Assembly (NCBI RefSeq): GCF_003096095.1
Contig: NZ_CP015453.1
Location: 1,984,001-2,048,000 of the forward strand
Direction: 5' to 3'
Origin: Dietzia psychralcaliphila
GTDB lineage: Bacteria; Actinomycetota; Actinomycetes; Mycobacteriales; Mycobacteriaceae
Length of the DNA: 64,000 nt
The notes beneath the pieces are model-generated. The model was not told the origin of the DNA. It saw only the letters and a program-made list of their open reading frames with translations, and searched no databases. Position numbers and translations under genes: made by a program. Below are positions 9,098 through 17,716 of this stretch, piece by piece. Each line of letters begins with the position of its first letter. The first letter of the stretch is position 1.

Positions 9098-10495
9098 ATG
9101 AGCGACCAGTCACCCACCACTCCCGGGGAGGCGACCCCGGAGGCGTCCGCACCGACCCCTGCACCGACTCCCGCTCCGACCCCGGGACCGCGTCCCGGTG
9201 CGCCGTCACCCGCCGCCCTGGCGCGGAAGGTGGCGCCGCGACCCGCTGCGGCCCCCGAGACGCGCATCGTCCGGGCATCGGATCCGTCCGAGTGGGGTCG
9301 GATCGACGAGAACGGCTCCGTGTTCGTCAGAACCTCCGACGGCGAGCGACAGGTCGGGTCCTGGCAGGCGGGAGCCCCGGAGGAAGGCCTGGCCCACTTC
9401 GGACTCAGGTACGACGATATGGTCGCGGAGGTCGCGCTCCTCGAGGCTCGACTCCAGTCGCATCCGCAGGACGCCAAGAAGACCCGCGCCTCCGCCGAGA
9501 GTCTCGCCGCGCAGCTCCCGACCGCGGCAGCCGTGGGGGATCTCGACGCCCTGGGGACCCGTCTCGCCGCCGTGGTCGAGCGCTCTGGTGCCGTCGAGGT
9601 CGAGGCCCGCCAGCGCAAGGACGAGGAGCGGGCAGCCGCGATCGCCCGCAAGGAGGCTCTCGCCGCCGAGGCCGAGGAGATCGGTGAGTCGTCCACACAG
9701 TGGAAGGCCGCCGGCGACCGCCTCCGCGAGATCCTCGACGAGTGGAAGACCATCCGGGGCATCGACCGAAAGACCGACGATGCACTGTGGAAGCGATTCT
9801 CCAAGGCACGTGAGGCGTTCAACCGGCGCCGCGGCTCCCACTTCGCGGACCTCGACCGCAATCGCGCGTCGGTCAAGCGGGTCAAGGAGGAGCTGGTAGA
9901 ACGCGCCGAGGCCCTCTCGCTCTCGACCGACTGGAACGACACGGCCACCGCGTTCCGCCGGCTCATGGACGAGTGGAAAGCCGCGGGACGCGCTCCCCGT
10001 GAGGCCGACGACGCCCTCTGGAAGCGCTTCAAGGCAGCCCAGGACACGTTCTTCGACGCGCGCCATGCCGCGGCGGCCGAGCGGGACGCCGAGTTCGAGG
10101 GAAATGCGGACGCCAAGGAGGCGCTGCTCGCCGACTACGCGGGCCGGATCGATCCGGAGAAGAACCTCGCCGCGGCCCGCTCAGCGCTGCGCGAACTGCA
10201 GACCCGCTGGGAGGAGATCGGCAAGGTCCCGCGGGAGAAGATGGGTCAGCTCGAGGGACGGATCCGAGCGCTGGAGAAGTCCGTCTCCGATGCCGCGGAC
10301 GCGGAGTGGCGACGGACCGACCCGGAGGCCAAGGCCCGCGCCGCCCAGTTCTGGGTGCGAGTGGACGACTTCGAGGAGCAGGCGGCGAAGGCCGAGGCCG
10401 CGGGTAAGTCGAAGGACGCGGAGAAAGCCCGTGCTCAGGCCGTTCAGTGGAAGGAATGGGCCCAGGCCGCCGAGAAGGCGGTCGACACCCGCTGA
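9098..10495 (+). CDS. DUF349-repeat protein (Rv2731-like)
   Basis: 465 residues. After a Pro/Ala/Thr-rich N-terminus (residues 1-50, repeated PAPTP) the protein is strongly charged, mostly helical, and contains DUF349 repeats: the tryptophan-centred unit WK(A/T)..R.......D.LWKRF occurs as [20 protein letters not shown] and [20 protein letters not shown], plus weaker copies ([16 protein letters not shown]). An ATG at 9098 with GAGGACAAG before it is the start; the reading frame is open much further upstream but without coding character. Mycobacteria carry the same gene at the same place between the Rv2728c and miaB neighbours. Molecular role unknown; DUF349 proteins are predicted coiled-coil scaffolds. 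Confidence 0.85.
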   Translation: MSDQSPTTPGEATPEASAPTPAPTPAPTPGPRPGAPSPAALARKVAPRPAAAPETRIVRASDPSEWGRIDENGSVFVRTSDGERQVGSWQAGAPEEGLAHFGLRYDDMVAEVALLEARLQSHPQDAKKTRASAESLAAQLPTAAAVGDLDALGTRLAAVVERSGAVEVEARQRKDEERAAAIARKEALAAEAEEIGESSTQWKAAGDRLREILDEWKTIRGIDRKTDDALWKRFSKAREAFNRRRGSHFADLDRNRASVKRVKEELVERAEALSLSTDWNDTATAFRRLMDEWKAAGRAPREADDALWKRFKAAQDTFFDARHAAAAERDAEFEGNADAKEALLADYAGRIDPEKNLAAARSALRELQTRWEEIGKVPREKMGQLEGRIRALEKSVSDAADAEWRRTDPEAKARAAQFWVRVDDFEEQAAKAEAAGKSKDAEKARAQAVQWKEWAQAAEKAVDTR

Positions 10496-10574
10496 CCGGA
10501 GCGGGGTCACTCTCCGACCCGACCGCGTCTACAGGACCGCGCCGACTGGACCGCGCAGACAGAGCCGCGCCGAC

Positions 10575-10601
10575 AGGGCCCCACCTTCATGGTGGGGCCC
10601 T
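10575..10601. terminator. Terminator between the convergent DUF349 and membrane-protein genes
   Basis: A perfect 11-bp stem, AGGGCCCCACC with GGTGGGGCCCT, around a five-base loop (TTCAT). It is placed between two convergent genes and can work in both directions. Confidence 0.75.
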
Positions 10602-10604
10602 GGT

Positions 10605-11180
10605 TCAGTCCTGGTGGCGAACGGAGTCCTCGAGCTCGCGCTGCTCCGGGGTTCGCGCCCACAACACGCCGGCCAGCGTCATCACCAGTAGGAGGACGAG
10701 GATCACGCTGACGTACAGCCCGACACCGGGAGCGCCGAAGTTCTGGAAGTCGGGGTTCGGTCCCCGCCCGGACTGGCGCAACCAGATCGCCAGCATTCCG
10801 TAGACGGTGGCCACGCAACTCGCACCCCAGGCGATCCCCGCCGCCCACCACTTCTGCGTGAGGATCATCATGCCCCCGAACAGGATGGTGCCCACCGAGT
10901 AGAGCAAGACGAACACGTGGGAGGGCAGCGAGGTCTGCTGCTCCCGGGCCACCTCGGTGAAGAACAACACGTCCAGACCGCGCACCCCCTCGCTGTGCGG
11001 CAACGCGAGTGCGGCCGCGAGCAAGACGATGAGGAACGCCGACGCCAGATACGCCTTACCGATGACGAGGGTGTGCCCCAGAACCCGATCCCTGCGACGG
11101 AACTCCGAATCCACGGTCCTGCTGGATTCCATGATCCCCTTGATAGGGTCCGGGCGGTCAGCGGTGTTCACGTGAGGCAT
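10605..11180 (-). CDS. Conserved four-helix membrane protein (Rv2732c-like)
   Basis: 191 residues with four hydrophobic segments: about residues 46-62 ([15 protein letters not shown]), 88-107 ([19 protein letters not shown]), 113-133 ([20 protein letters not shown]) and 153-171 ([21 protein letters not shown]). The N-terminus is charged and cytoplasmic-looking. The start at 11180 overlaps the end of miaB by 13 bases, so it is likely the last gene of the recA-recX-miaB transcription unit. Mycobacteria have an uncharacterised membrane protein at the same place. No enzymatic motif is visible. Confidence 0.85.
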   Translation of the reverse strand: MPHVNTADRPDPIKGIMESSRTVDSEFRRRDRVLGHTLVIGKAYLASAFLIVLLAAALALPHSEGVRGLDVLFFTEVAREQQTSLPSHVFVLLYSVGTILFGGMMILTQKWWAAGIAWGASCVATVYGMLAIWLRQSGRGPNPDFQNFGAPGVGLYVSVILVLLLVMTLAGVLWARTPEQRELEDSVRHQD

Positions 11181-12748
11181 CCCTTCTGGGTGGTGTCGGC
11201 GGTGACGACGTCACGTCGCAGTGTGGGCAGTCCGAGGCCCACACCGATCGGTGGAGTCTCCGGCTTCTCGCCGGCCGCGTGTCTGTCGCCGGCCCTGGTG
11301 GCCCGACAGGTCAGCACCCCGTCGTCCGCGAGCAGGTGGTGCGGGGCGGCCGAGGTGATACGGGTGGTGATCACGTCACCGGGCCGGATCCGCCCGGCGT
11401 GCTCCCCCACCGGTGCGAAGTGCACCAGCCGCCCGTCGCGGGCGCGGCCGGTCATCCTGGCGGTGGCGGCATCCTTTCGACCCTCGTCTGCCGTCACGAG
11501 CAGCTCGACCTCACGGCCGACCTGGTCCCGGTTCTCCTCGAGCGTGATCCGCTCCTGAAGCAGGATCAGCCTCTCGTAGCGCTCCTGCACGACGGACTTG
11601 GGGATCTGGTCGGCCATCGTCGCCGCCGGAGTTCCCGGTCGCGGCGAGTACTGGAAGGTGAAGGCACTGGTGAAGCGTGCCTTCTCCACCACGTCGAGGG
11701 TGGCTTGGAAATCCTCCTCGGTCTCCCCGGGGAATCCGACGATGATGTCGGTGGTGATCGCCGCATGGGGCATCACTGCACGCACCCTGTCCAGGATGCC
11801 GAGGAAACGCTCCGACCGGTACGACCGGCGCATGGCACGCAGGACGCGGTCCGAGCCGGACTGCAGTGGCATGTGGAGCTGCGGGCAGACCGCCGGGGTG
11901 TCGGCCATCGCCTCGATCACGTCGTCGGTGAACTCCGCCGGGTGGGGTGAGGTGAAGCGGATCCGTTCGATGCCCTCGACTCGACCAGCCGCCCGCAGCA
12001 ACTTGGCGAAGGCGCCCTTGTCGGAGGGCTCGGCGGCGTCGTAGAACGACCGACCGTAGGCGTTGACATTCTGCCCGAGCAGGGTGACCTCGAGGACGCC
12101 CTCGTCGGCCAGGGCCTTCATCTCCGCGAGTACCTCGCCGGGTCGCCGGTCCACCTCTTTGCCCCGTAGGGAGGGGACGATGCAGAACGTGCAGGTGTTG
12201 TTGCAGCCGACGGAGACCGAGACCCAGCCGGCATAGGCGGACTCACGGGTGGCGGGGAGCGTCGACGGGAAGTGCTGGAGGGAGTCGGCGATCTCCACCT
12301 CGGCCCGCTCGTTGTGGCGTGAGCGCTGCAGAAGGATCGGCAGGTGCCCGATATTGTGTGTGCCGAACACCACGTCGACCCACGGCGCTCGCGAGACCAC
12401 GACGTCCTTGTCCTTCTGCGCCAGACAACCCCCTACCGCGATCTGTAGGCGGGGGTTGGCGTCCTTCCACGGCCGCAGGTGCCCCAGGGTGCCGTACAGG
12501 CGGTTGTCCGCGTTCTCGCGGACGGCGCACGTGTTGAACACCACCAGGTCGGGCAGTTCGCCCCGAGCGGGATCCGCCTCCCCCTCGAACGGCACGTACC
12601 CGGCGGCGTCCAGCACACCGGAGAGCCGCTCGGAGTCATGCACGTTCATCTGGCATCCGAAGGTGCGCACCTGGTACGTGCGACCCTCGACGCGCTCGAC
12701 ACGGGCGTCTTCGGCCGTCGCCTGCAGGTCGGTCACGAGAGAATCCAC
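11168..12748 (-). CDS. miaB: tRNA-2-methylthio-N6-dimethylallyladenosine synthase
   Basis: 526 residues starting at a GTG. An N-terminal UPF0004 domain ([38 protein letters not shown]) holds three cysteines for the auxiliary 4Fe-4S cluster. The radical-SAM core carries the motif CNNTCTFC followed by [18 protein letters not shown] domain follows (from about residue 400), and a roughly 60-residue tail extends beyond it. It methylthiolates i6A37 made by MiaA. It is separated from recX by only 14 bases, on the same strand. Confidence 0.97.
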   Translation of the reverse strand: MDSLVTDLQATAEDARVERVEGRTYQVRTFGCQMNVHDSERLSGVLDAAGYVPFEGEADPARGELPDLVVFNTCAVRENADNRLYGTLGHLRPWKDANPRLQIAVGGCLAQKDKDVVVSRAPWVDVVFGTHNIGHLPILLQRSRHNERAEVEIADSLQHFPSTLPATRESAYAGWVSVSVGCNNTCTFCIVPSLRGKEVDRRPGEVLAEMKALADEGVLEVTLLGQNVNAYGRSFYDAAEPSDKGAFAKLLRAAGRVEGIERIRFTSPHPAEFTDDVIEAMADTPAVCPQLHMPLQSGSDRVLRAMRRSYRSERFLGILDRVRAVMPHAAITTDIIVGFPGETEEDFQATLDVVEKARFTSAFTFQYSPRPGTPAATMADQIPKSVVQERYERLILLQERITLEENRDQVGREVELLVTADEGRKDAATARMTGRARDGRLVHFAPVGEHAGRIRPGDVITTRITSAAPHHLLADDGVLTCRATRAGDRHAAGEKPETPPIGVGLGLPTLRRDVVTADTTQKGCLT

Positions 12749-12762
12749 GCAGGCCAGGGTAC

Positions 12763-13371
12763 TCAGGGCGACACCTGGGCCGCCAATTCGGCGTTGACCA
12801 CCGTCATCGCCAACCCCGTCGGATAGCCCCGGCGGGCGAGGAACGCCACCAGCCTGCGCCGTTCACCCTGGAGATCCGCCCCGCGACCGGAGTCGACCGG
12901 CCTACGTGCCAGCCGTGCCCGCACGAGCTCGGCGGCCTGCTCACGGTCGTCGGTCTCGTCGATGTCGGAGACGGCCCGGGCGATATGGAACTCGGCGACA
13001 CCCTTCTCGCGGAGTTCCCTTTCCAGAGCACCCCGCGACCGTCCGCGACGACGGCGCCGGCCTCTGACCCATTCCGCGGCGAAGTCTGCGTCGTCGACCA
13101 GGCCCCAGATCCGGACTCTCTCCAGCGCCTCGTCCACGGCTGCCGGAGCATGGTCCTTGGTGAGGAGCCGCTCCCGTAGCTCGTGTTCGCTTCGCGGCCG
13201 GTGACGCAGAAGTCGGAGCGCCGCCGTCGCGGCCTCGTGGGCCTCGGGGGCCAACGGCGGCAGGTCCGAACTGCTGGAGGCCCTGCTCTCCACCGCGGCG
13301 ATCGCCGTGCGTAGCTCCTCCGGGTCGATCGACCGTTCCCGCTCGACCGCCCGCGGGCTCTGCGCGCCCAT
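12763..13371 (-). CDS. recX: RecA regulatory protein RecX
   Basis: 202 residues of short helical repeats, including the RecX signatures [39 protein letters not shown] and [11 protein letters not shown], and FLARRGYP near the C-terminus. The N-terminal 45 residues are an extra acidic/Ser-rich extension. RecX binds RecA filaments and limits strand exchange. Its ATG overlaps the recA stop by one base (TGATG), so recX is translationally coupled to recA and shares its SOS-controlled promoter. Confidence 0.95.
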   Translation of the reverse strand: MGAQSPRAVERERSIDPEELRTAIAAVESRASSSSDLPPLAPEAHEAATAALRLLRHRPRSEHELRERLLTKDHAPAAVDEALERVRIWGLVDDADFAAEWVRGRRRRRGRSRGALERELREKGVAEFHIARAVSDIDETDDREQAAELVRARLARRPVDSGRGADLQGERRRLVAFLARRGYPTGLAMTVVNAELAAQVSP

Positions 13372-14477
13372 CAGAACTCGACGGGCACCACGTCGATAGG
13401 CGCGTCCTCATCGGACTCCGCCTCGATCTCCGCGATCTCCGCACCTGCCCCGATATTGAGCTTGTCGAGGATCTTCCGCTCGATCTCGTCGCGGACTGAG
13501 GGGTTCTCCTTGAGGTACCGGCGAGCGTTCTCCTTGCCCTGACCCAATTGGTCGGCACCGTAGGTGAACCAGGAACCGGATTTCTTGACGAAGCCGTTCT
13601 CCACGCCCATGTCGATCAGCGAACCCTCGCGACTGATGCCCTCGCCGTAGAGGATGTCGAACTCGGCGATCTTGAACGGCGGCGCGATCTTGTTCTTGAC
13701 GACCTTGACCTTGGTACGGTTGCCGACCGCGTCAGCCCCGTCCTTCAGAGTCTCGATGCGACGCACGTCCAACCGGACGGATGCATAGAACTTGAGCGCC
13801 TTGCCGCCGGTGGTGGTTTCCGGCGAGCCGAACATCACGCCGATCTTCTCACGCAGCTGATTGATGAAGATCGCGGTGGTGTTGGTGTTGTGCAACGCGC
13901 CGGTCATCTTTCGAAGCGCCTGGCTCATGAGCCGGGCCTGGAGACCGACGTGGCTGTCTCCCATCTCACCCTCGATCTCGGCCCGCGGCACCAATGCCGC
14001 GACCGAGTCGACGACGAGGATGTCGATGGAGCCGGACCTGACCAGCATGTCCGCGATTTCCAACGCCTGCTCACCGGTGTCGGGCTGGGAGACGATGAGG
14101 TTGTCCGTGTCCACACCGAGCTTCCGGGCGTACTCCGGGTCCAGGGCGTGCTCCGCATCGATGAACGCGGCGATGCCGCCGGCCGCCTGGGCGTTGGCCA
14201 CCGCGTGCAGCGCGACGGTGGTCTTACCGGACGATTCCGGTCCGTAGATCTCCACCACACGTCCCCGCGGGAACCCTCCGATGCCGAGCGCGACGTCGAG
14301 GGAGAGCGCGCCGGACGGGATGACCTTGATGGGCGGTCGGACGTCATCGCCCAGCCGCATGACCGAGCCCTTGCCATAGGCCTTGTCGATCTGGGCGAGC
14401 GCCAACTCCAGCGCCTGCTCACGATTCTGGGCCACGCCCGTCTTGGTACCTGACTTGGCGGTGATCTTGGCTGCCAT
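13371..14477 (-). CDS. recA: Recombinase RecA
   Basis: 368 residues. Walker [10 protein letters not shown] (79-87), Walker [11 protein letters not shown]-type segment ([16 protein letters not shown]), loop L2 region [22 protein letters not shown], and an acidic C-terminal tail are all present. There is no intein, unlike in M. tuberculosis recA. The ATG at 14477 ([10 protein letters not shown]) has GGAGAG nine bases upstream; the frame is open for about 100 more codons upstream, but those lie across the promoter. RecA carries out strand exchange and triggers LexA self-cleavage. Followed by recX and then miaB. Confidence 0.98.
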   Translation of the reverse strand: MAAKITAKSGTKTGVAQNREQALELALAQIDKAYGKGSVMRLGDDVRPPIKVIPSGALSLDVALGIGGFPRGRVVEIYGPESSGKTTVALHAVANAQAAGGIAAFIDAEHALDPEYARKLGVDTDNLIVSQPDTGEQALEIADMLVRSGSIDILVVDSVAALVPRAEIEGEMGDSHVGLQARLMSQALRKMTGALHNTNTTAIFINQLREKIGVMFGSPETTTGGKALKFYASVRLDVRRIETLKDGADAVGNRTKVKVVKNKIAPPFKIAEFDILYGEGISREGSLIDMGVENGFVKKSGSWFTYGADQLGQGKENARRYLKENPSVRDEIERKILDKLNIGAGAEIAEIEAESDEDAPIDVVPVEF

Positions 14478-14653
14478 GATGCTCTCCGTTCGTGCTCGAC
14501 CCCCGGTGTCGTGCCGGTCGGTCTGTGTGGTCTGCTCACTCGCGGACGCTACGGGTCGGGTACGACACGAACGTCTCGTACGAGCCCCGGCAACCCTTCG
14601 CTGTGGAGGGGATGACGCCCTGTGGACGGGATCTCCCGTCAGCACATGACCCG

Positions 14654-14676
14654 AGTGTAGACGAACGCCTGTTCGA
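14654..14676 (-). promoter_or_regulatory. recA promoter with SOS box
   Basis: On the minus strand TCGAACAGGCGTTCGT (14676-14661) matches 13 of 16 positions of the actinobacterial LexA consensus and keeps both half-sites. A -10-like TACACT (14659-14654) follows at once, so LexA bound here would cover the -35/spacer region. The box lies about 185 bases before the recA start codon, implying a long leader. Confidence 0.7.
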
Positions 14677-14703
14677 GATCGAGCGACACGCCGTCGCGGC
14701 GCG

Positions 14704-14898
14704 TCAGCGTAGCGAGTCGGGCACGTCGAACTCCGAGCACAGCTCCGACCAGACCTGCTTGACGGAGGCGCCGGCGTCGATGGCCTCATCGGCCGTGCGA
14801 CCGCCGAACGCGGCCAGATGGTGGGACCTCACGAGATGATCGGCTCGGAGGTCCCCGAACGCCTCGACGGCGCGGGCCCGGAACTCGGTCAGCGTCAC
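14704..14898 (-). CDS. DUF3046 protein
   Basis: A 64-residue protein ([16 protein letters not shown]) with the DUF3046 layout: a central [14 protein letters not shown] segment, a tryptophan (VWSELC) and the end DVPDSLR. The family is small, actinobacterial and of unknown function, and it almost always lies just before recA (Rv2738c in M. tuberculosis). Here it ends 28 bases before the recA SOS box. It has probably a separate promoter, since a terminator lies just upstream of it. Confidence 0.88.
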   Translation of the reverse strand: MTLTEFRARAVEAFGDLRADHLVRSHHLAAFGGRTADEAIDAGASVKQVWSELCSEFDVPDSLR

Positions 14899-14924
14899 CT
14901 GCCCACCCCTTCATCACGGACGAC

Positions 14925-14958
14925 GACGGGCCACCGGTTCACTCACCGGCGGCCCGTC
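14925..14958 (-). terminator. Terminator after pspA
   Basis: GACGGGCC-A-CCGGT and ACCGG-C-GGCCCGTC form a 13-bp stem with one internal mismatch and a six-base loop. It lies 11 bases beyond the pspA stop codon and separates the pgsA-pspA operon from the DUF3046 gene. Confidence 0.68.
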
Positions 14959-14968
14959 TCGGGAGATC

Positions 14969-15796
14969 TCACTGCTGTTCGGGCTGTGCCTGCTGCTGTG
15001 GCGGGGTGGTCGACTGTGGCTGACCCTGCGGGAGCTGGGACGCCGCCCCGGTGCCCTGTCCGAGCTGACCGCCCTCGGCCTTCATCGACGCACGGATCTG
15101 CTCGAGCCGGCTGTGCCCGGCCATCTGTGTCGACGCCTGCTCGACCTCGAGCATCCGGCCCTGCACGGAGTTCTGCGCGAGCTCCGCCGAACCGAGGGCG
15201 TTGGCGTACCGACGCTCGATCTTGTCGCGGACCTGGTCCAGGTTCGGGGTGTTCCCGCCCGAGGACACCTCGGACATGGACTGCAAGGACGCGCTGACCT
15301 GCTCCTGCATCTTGGCCTGCTCCAGCTGGCTGAGCAGCTTGGTCCGCTCGGCGACCTTCTGCTGGAGGACCATGGCGTTCTGCTCCACGGCCTTCTTGGC
15401 CTGTCCCGCGGCCTGGAGCGACTGATCGTGGAGCCCCTTGAGGTCCTCGACGTTCTGCTCCGCGGTGACGAGTTGGGCGGCGAACGCCTCCGCGGCGTTC
15501 TCGTACTCGGTCGCCTTCTGCGTGTCGCCGTTCTGGTGGGCCTGCTCGGACATCTGCAGCGCCTGCCGGGTGGAGCCCTGCAGCTTCTCGATGTCAGCGA
15601 GCTGCCGGTTGAGCTTCATCTCCAGCTGCCGCTGGTTGCCGATGACGGCGGCCGCCTGCTGGGAGAGCTGCTGGTGCTGCCGCTGCGCGTCGGAGATCGC
15701 CTGCTGGATCTGGATCTTCGGGTCAGCATTCTCGTCGATCTTCGAATCGAACAACGCCATGAGGTAGCGCCATGCCTTTGTAAACGGATTGGCCAT
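14969..15796 (-). CDS. pspA: PspA/IM30-family envelope-stress protein
   Basis: 275 residues. It starts with a short amphipathic helix ([20 protein letters not shown]) that in this family contacts the inner leaflet of stressed membranes. A long coiled coil follows (about residues 25-215; [21 protein letters not shown] and [20 protein letters not shown]). The last 35 residues are a Gln/Pro-rich tail, less conserved. Last gene of pgsA-cinA-clgR-pspA, matching mycobacterial Rv2744c downstream of clgR, but the mycobacterial partners pspM (Rv2743c) and pspN (Rv2742c) are missing: a terminator and DUF3046 follow directly. Confidence 0.93.
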   Translation of the reverse strand: MANPFTKAWRYLMALFDSKIDENADPKIQIQQAISDAQRQHQQLSQQAAAVIGNQRQLEMKLNRQLADIEKLQGSTRQALQMSEQAHQNGDTQKATEYENAAEAFAAQLVTAEQNVEDLKGLHDQSLQAAGQAKKAVEQNAMVLQQKVAERTKLLSQLEQAKMQEQVSASLQSMSEVSSGGNTPNLDQVRDKIERRYANALGSAELAQNSVQGRMLEVEQASTQMAGHSRLEQIRASMKAEGGQLGQGTGAASQLPQGQPQSTTPPQQQAQPEQQ

Positions 15797-15893
15797 CGCT
15801 GCGTAGTGTCCTTCTGCCGATTCGGACGACGGGTCGGTACCACGGTACCGAACAACGCCGGGGGGCGACCACCGGGCTTTGCCGGGGCGGGTC

Positions 15894-16208
15894 TCAGGCC
15901 GCGAGCACAGGCTCCGCGACGGTGCCCGGGGGCGAGACCTCGAGCGCCGCGCGGATCAGGATCTCACCGAGCGAGACGTCGAGCGCCCCCGAGATGGAGG
16001 CGAGCAGCTCGCTCGAGGCCTCCTTGCGGCCGCGTTCGATCTCGGAGAGGTAACCGGGGCTCACCCGGGCCGCATCGGCCACGTCCCGCAGGGTCCGTCC
16101 CGAATCGCCCCGCAGGCCGCGGAGCACCGTCCCGAGGGTCTCTCGGAGCAGCGGGGGCCCACTCCGGTGGTCCGGTCTGGGCAGCGTGGTCATCTGGATG
16201 TTCGGCAT
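15894..16208 (-). CDS. clgR: Transcriptional activator ClgR
   Basis: 104 residues. An XRE-type helix-turn-helix (about residues 22-75) with the ClgR/PopR signature [20 protein letters not shown] followed at once by [12 protein letters not shown]. It activates clp protease genes, and in mycobacteria also pspA, upon protein or envelope stress, and is itself degraded by ClpP. The C-terminus ends in AVLAA-like small residues (AEPVLAA), which fits the ssrA-like degron known for ClgR. The ATG at 16208 has GAGG about 13 bases upstream; a second ATG at 16193 lacks any such site. It lies 16 bases after cinA and about 100 bases before pspA. Confidence 0.93.
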   Translation of the reverse strand: MPNIQMTTLPRPDHRSGPPLLRETLGTVLRGLRGDSGRTLRDVADAARVSPGYLSEIERGRKEASSELLASISGALDVSLGEILIRAALEVSPPGTVAEPVLAA

Positions 16209-16224
16209 CACGGGGTACAACGCC

Positions 16225-16737
16225 TCACGTCCCGGATTCGTTCCCGTCGTCGTCGAACATTCCGGCGAGCAGGTCCAGGGCGGCCGCACAGGCCGCGCGC
16301 CGGATCGCGTCGCGACCCCCACTGAGGGAGAGTCTGACCGACCACGCATCGACGCCCGGCGCGCAGATACCCACGTGGACCGTGCCCACGGGCTGACCCT
16401 CCTGCCGATCCGGGCCGGCCACGCCGGTCAGACCCACACCGACGTCGGCACCGCACCGGCGGGCCGCGCCCACGGCGAGCGCCCGGGCCGTCTCCGCCGA
16501 CACGGCTCCGTGGCGCTGCAGGATCTCCTCGGGAACGCCGGCGAGCTCGTGTTTGAGGTCGGTGGCGTAGACCACCAGACCGCCGCGTAACACCACGCTC
16601 GCGCCCGGAACCCCCGCCACCGTGGCCGCCAACAGGCCGGCGGTCAGTGACTCCGCCGTCGCCAGCGTCCACCCGTGCCCGCCCAGTGCGGCCACCGCTG
16701 CTGAGGCGCGGGGATCAGGGCGCTCACCGTCGGTCAT
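16225..16737 (-). CDS. cinA: CinA C-terminal family nicotinamide-nucleotide amidase
   Basis: 170 residues, which is the CinA-C (PncC) domain alone without the N-terminal MoaB-like domain of long CinA. The core motif [20 protein letters not shown] carries the catalytic serine, and [24 protein letters not shown] the second conserved block. The family deamidates nicotinamide mononucleotide, recycling pyridine nucleotides. It lies between pgsA and clgR, the usual place in mycobacteria and streptomycetes. Confidence 0.92.
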   Translation of the reverse strand: MTDGERPDPRASAAVAALGGHGWTLATAESLTAGLLAATVAGVPGASVVLRGGLVVYATDLKHELAGVPEEILQRHGAVSAETARALAVGAARRCGADVGVGLTGVAGPDRQEGQPVGTVHVGICAPGVDAWSVRLSLSGGRDAIRRAACAAALDLLAGMFDDDGNESGT

Positions 16738-16758
16738 GTGGAACCCGGATCAGGTGGC

Positions 16759-17346
16759 TCAGCGCCCGGCTCTGGCTGCCTGGCGCGCCTTGACCAGGTA
16801 GTCGACGCCCGTGTAGACGGTCAGGACCAGCGCGACACCGATCACCGCCCACTCGACCGGCCAGACCCAGTGCGGTAGCGGGAGTATCAGCATGCCCAGG
16901 CCCACCGTCTGGGTGACGGTCTTGAGCTTCCCACCCTTGCTGGCGGCCACCACGTGGTCGACACCGAACAGGCGCCAGAGGGTGATCCCCACCTCACGGA
17001 CGAGGATCACGATCGTGACCCACCAGAACAACTCGTCGACCAGCGAGAGCGAGATCATCGCCGCCGCCATGAGGGCCTTGTCCGCGATCGGGTCGGCGAT
17101 CTTGCCGAAGTCGGTCACCAGGCCGAGTCGCCGGGCGAGATACCCGTCCACGTAGTCGGTCGCCATCGCGAGTACGAAGACGACGAACGCCCACACCCGC
17201 CACCACGGGTCCTGGGCGTCGGCCACGAAGAACAGGACGACGAACACCGGGACCAACACGATCCGCAGGACGGTGAGGACATTGGCGATGTTGAGTACGG
17301 GGACCTCGGCGCCGCGGCGTCCGTCGTCGGTGGTGGGAGCTGTCAC
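16759..17346 (-). CDS. pgsA: CDP-diacylglycerol-glycerol-3-phosphate 3-phosphatidyltransferase
   Basis: 195 residues with several membrane helices. The CDP-alcohol phosphotransferase motif D-x2-DG-x2-AR-x8-G-x3-D-x3-D is present (from TDYVDGYLARRLG to FGKIADPIADK), giving all four metal/substrate aspartates. It makes phosphatidylglycerophosphate, the precursor of phosphatidylglycerol and cardiolipin. First gene of pgsA-cinA-clgR-pspA, so lipid synthesis and membrane-stress control are linked at the operon level. Confidence 0.92.
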   Translation of the reverse strand: MTAPTTDDGRRGAEVPVLNIANVLTVLRIVLVPVFVVLFFVADAQDPWWRVWAFVVFVLAMATDYVDGYLARRLGLVTDFGKIADPIADKALMAAAMISLSLVDELFWWVTIVILVREVGITLWRLFGVDHVVAASKGGKLKTVTQTVGLGMLILPLPHWVWPVEWAVIGVALVLTVYTGVDYLVKARQAARAGR

Positions 17347-17423
17347 CCCTTCACCTTAGCGAGACCCGGGCGAATACCCTTGATCCGACAGCACCCCCAC
17401 CACGACCAGGCAGGACCACACTG

Positions 17424-17705
17424 ATGCCGTTCTTCGCAGTCAACTACCGGTACGAGGCCGAGCAGACCCGGGACCGCGAGGCGAACAAACCCGCCCACCG
17501 CGAGTGGCTGTCCGCGCAGGTCGACGCCGGAACCATCCGGTCGGTGGGCCCATACACGGACGGCTCGGGCGCACTGCTCCTCGTCGAGGCCACCGATACC
17601 GATGCCGCCCGCGCACTCGTCGCGGAGGACCCCCACTGCCTGCGCGGCATGGTCTCCGAGGTCACCGTCCGCGAGTGGAAGCCGGTGTTCGGCGCACTGT
17701 CCTGA
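17424..17705 (+). CDS. YciI-family protein
   Basis: 93 residues with the YCII fold pattern: start MPFFAVNYRYEAEQ, conserved HREWLSAQVDAGTIRSVGPY (the His-containing block thought to be the active site) and GALLLVEATDTDAARALVAEDP. The family is ferredoxin-like with suspected dehalogenase/lyase chemistry, but the substrate is unknown. A single gene facing ftsK; the two stop codons are 11 bases apart and no hairpin is seen between them. Confidence 0.9.
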   Translation: MPFFAVNYRYEAEQTRDREANKPAHREWLSAQVDAGTIRSVGPYTDGSGALLLVEATDTDAARALVAEDPHCLRGMVSEVTVREWKPVFGALS

Positions 17706-17716
17706 ACCGGCCCTGG

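Noticed and set aside
13371-14477. Possible intein in recA
   Set aside because: The protein is 368 residues with contiguous RecA motifs, so there is no inserted sequence.
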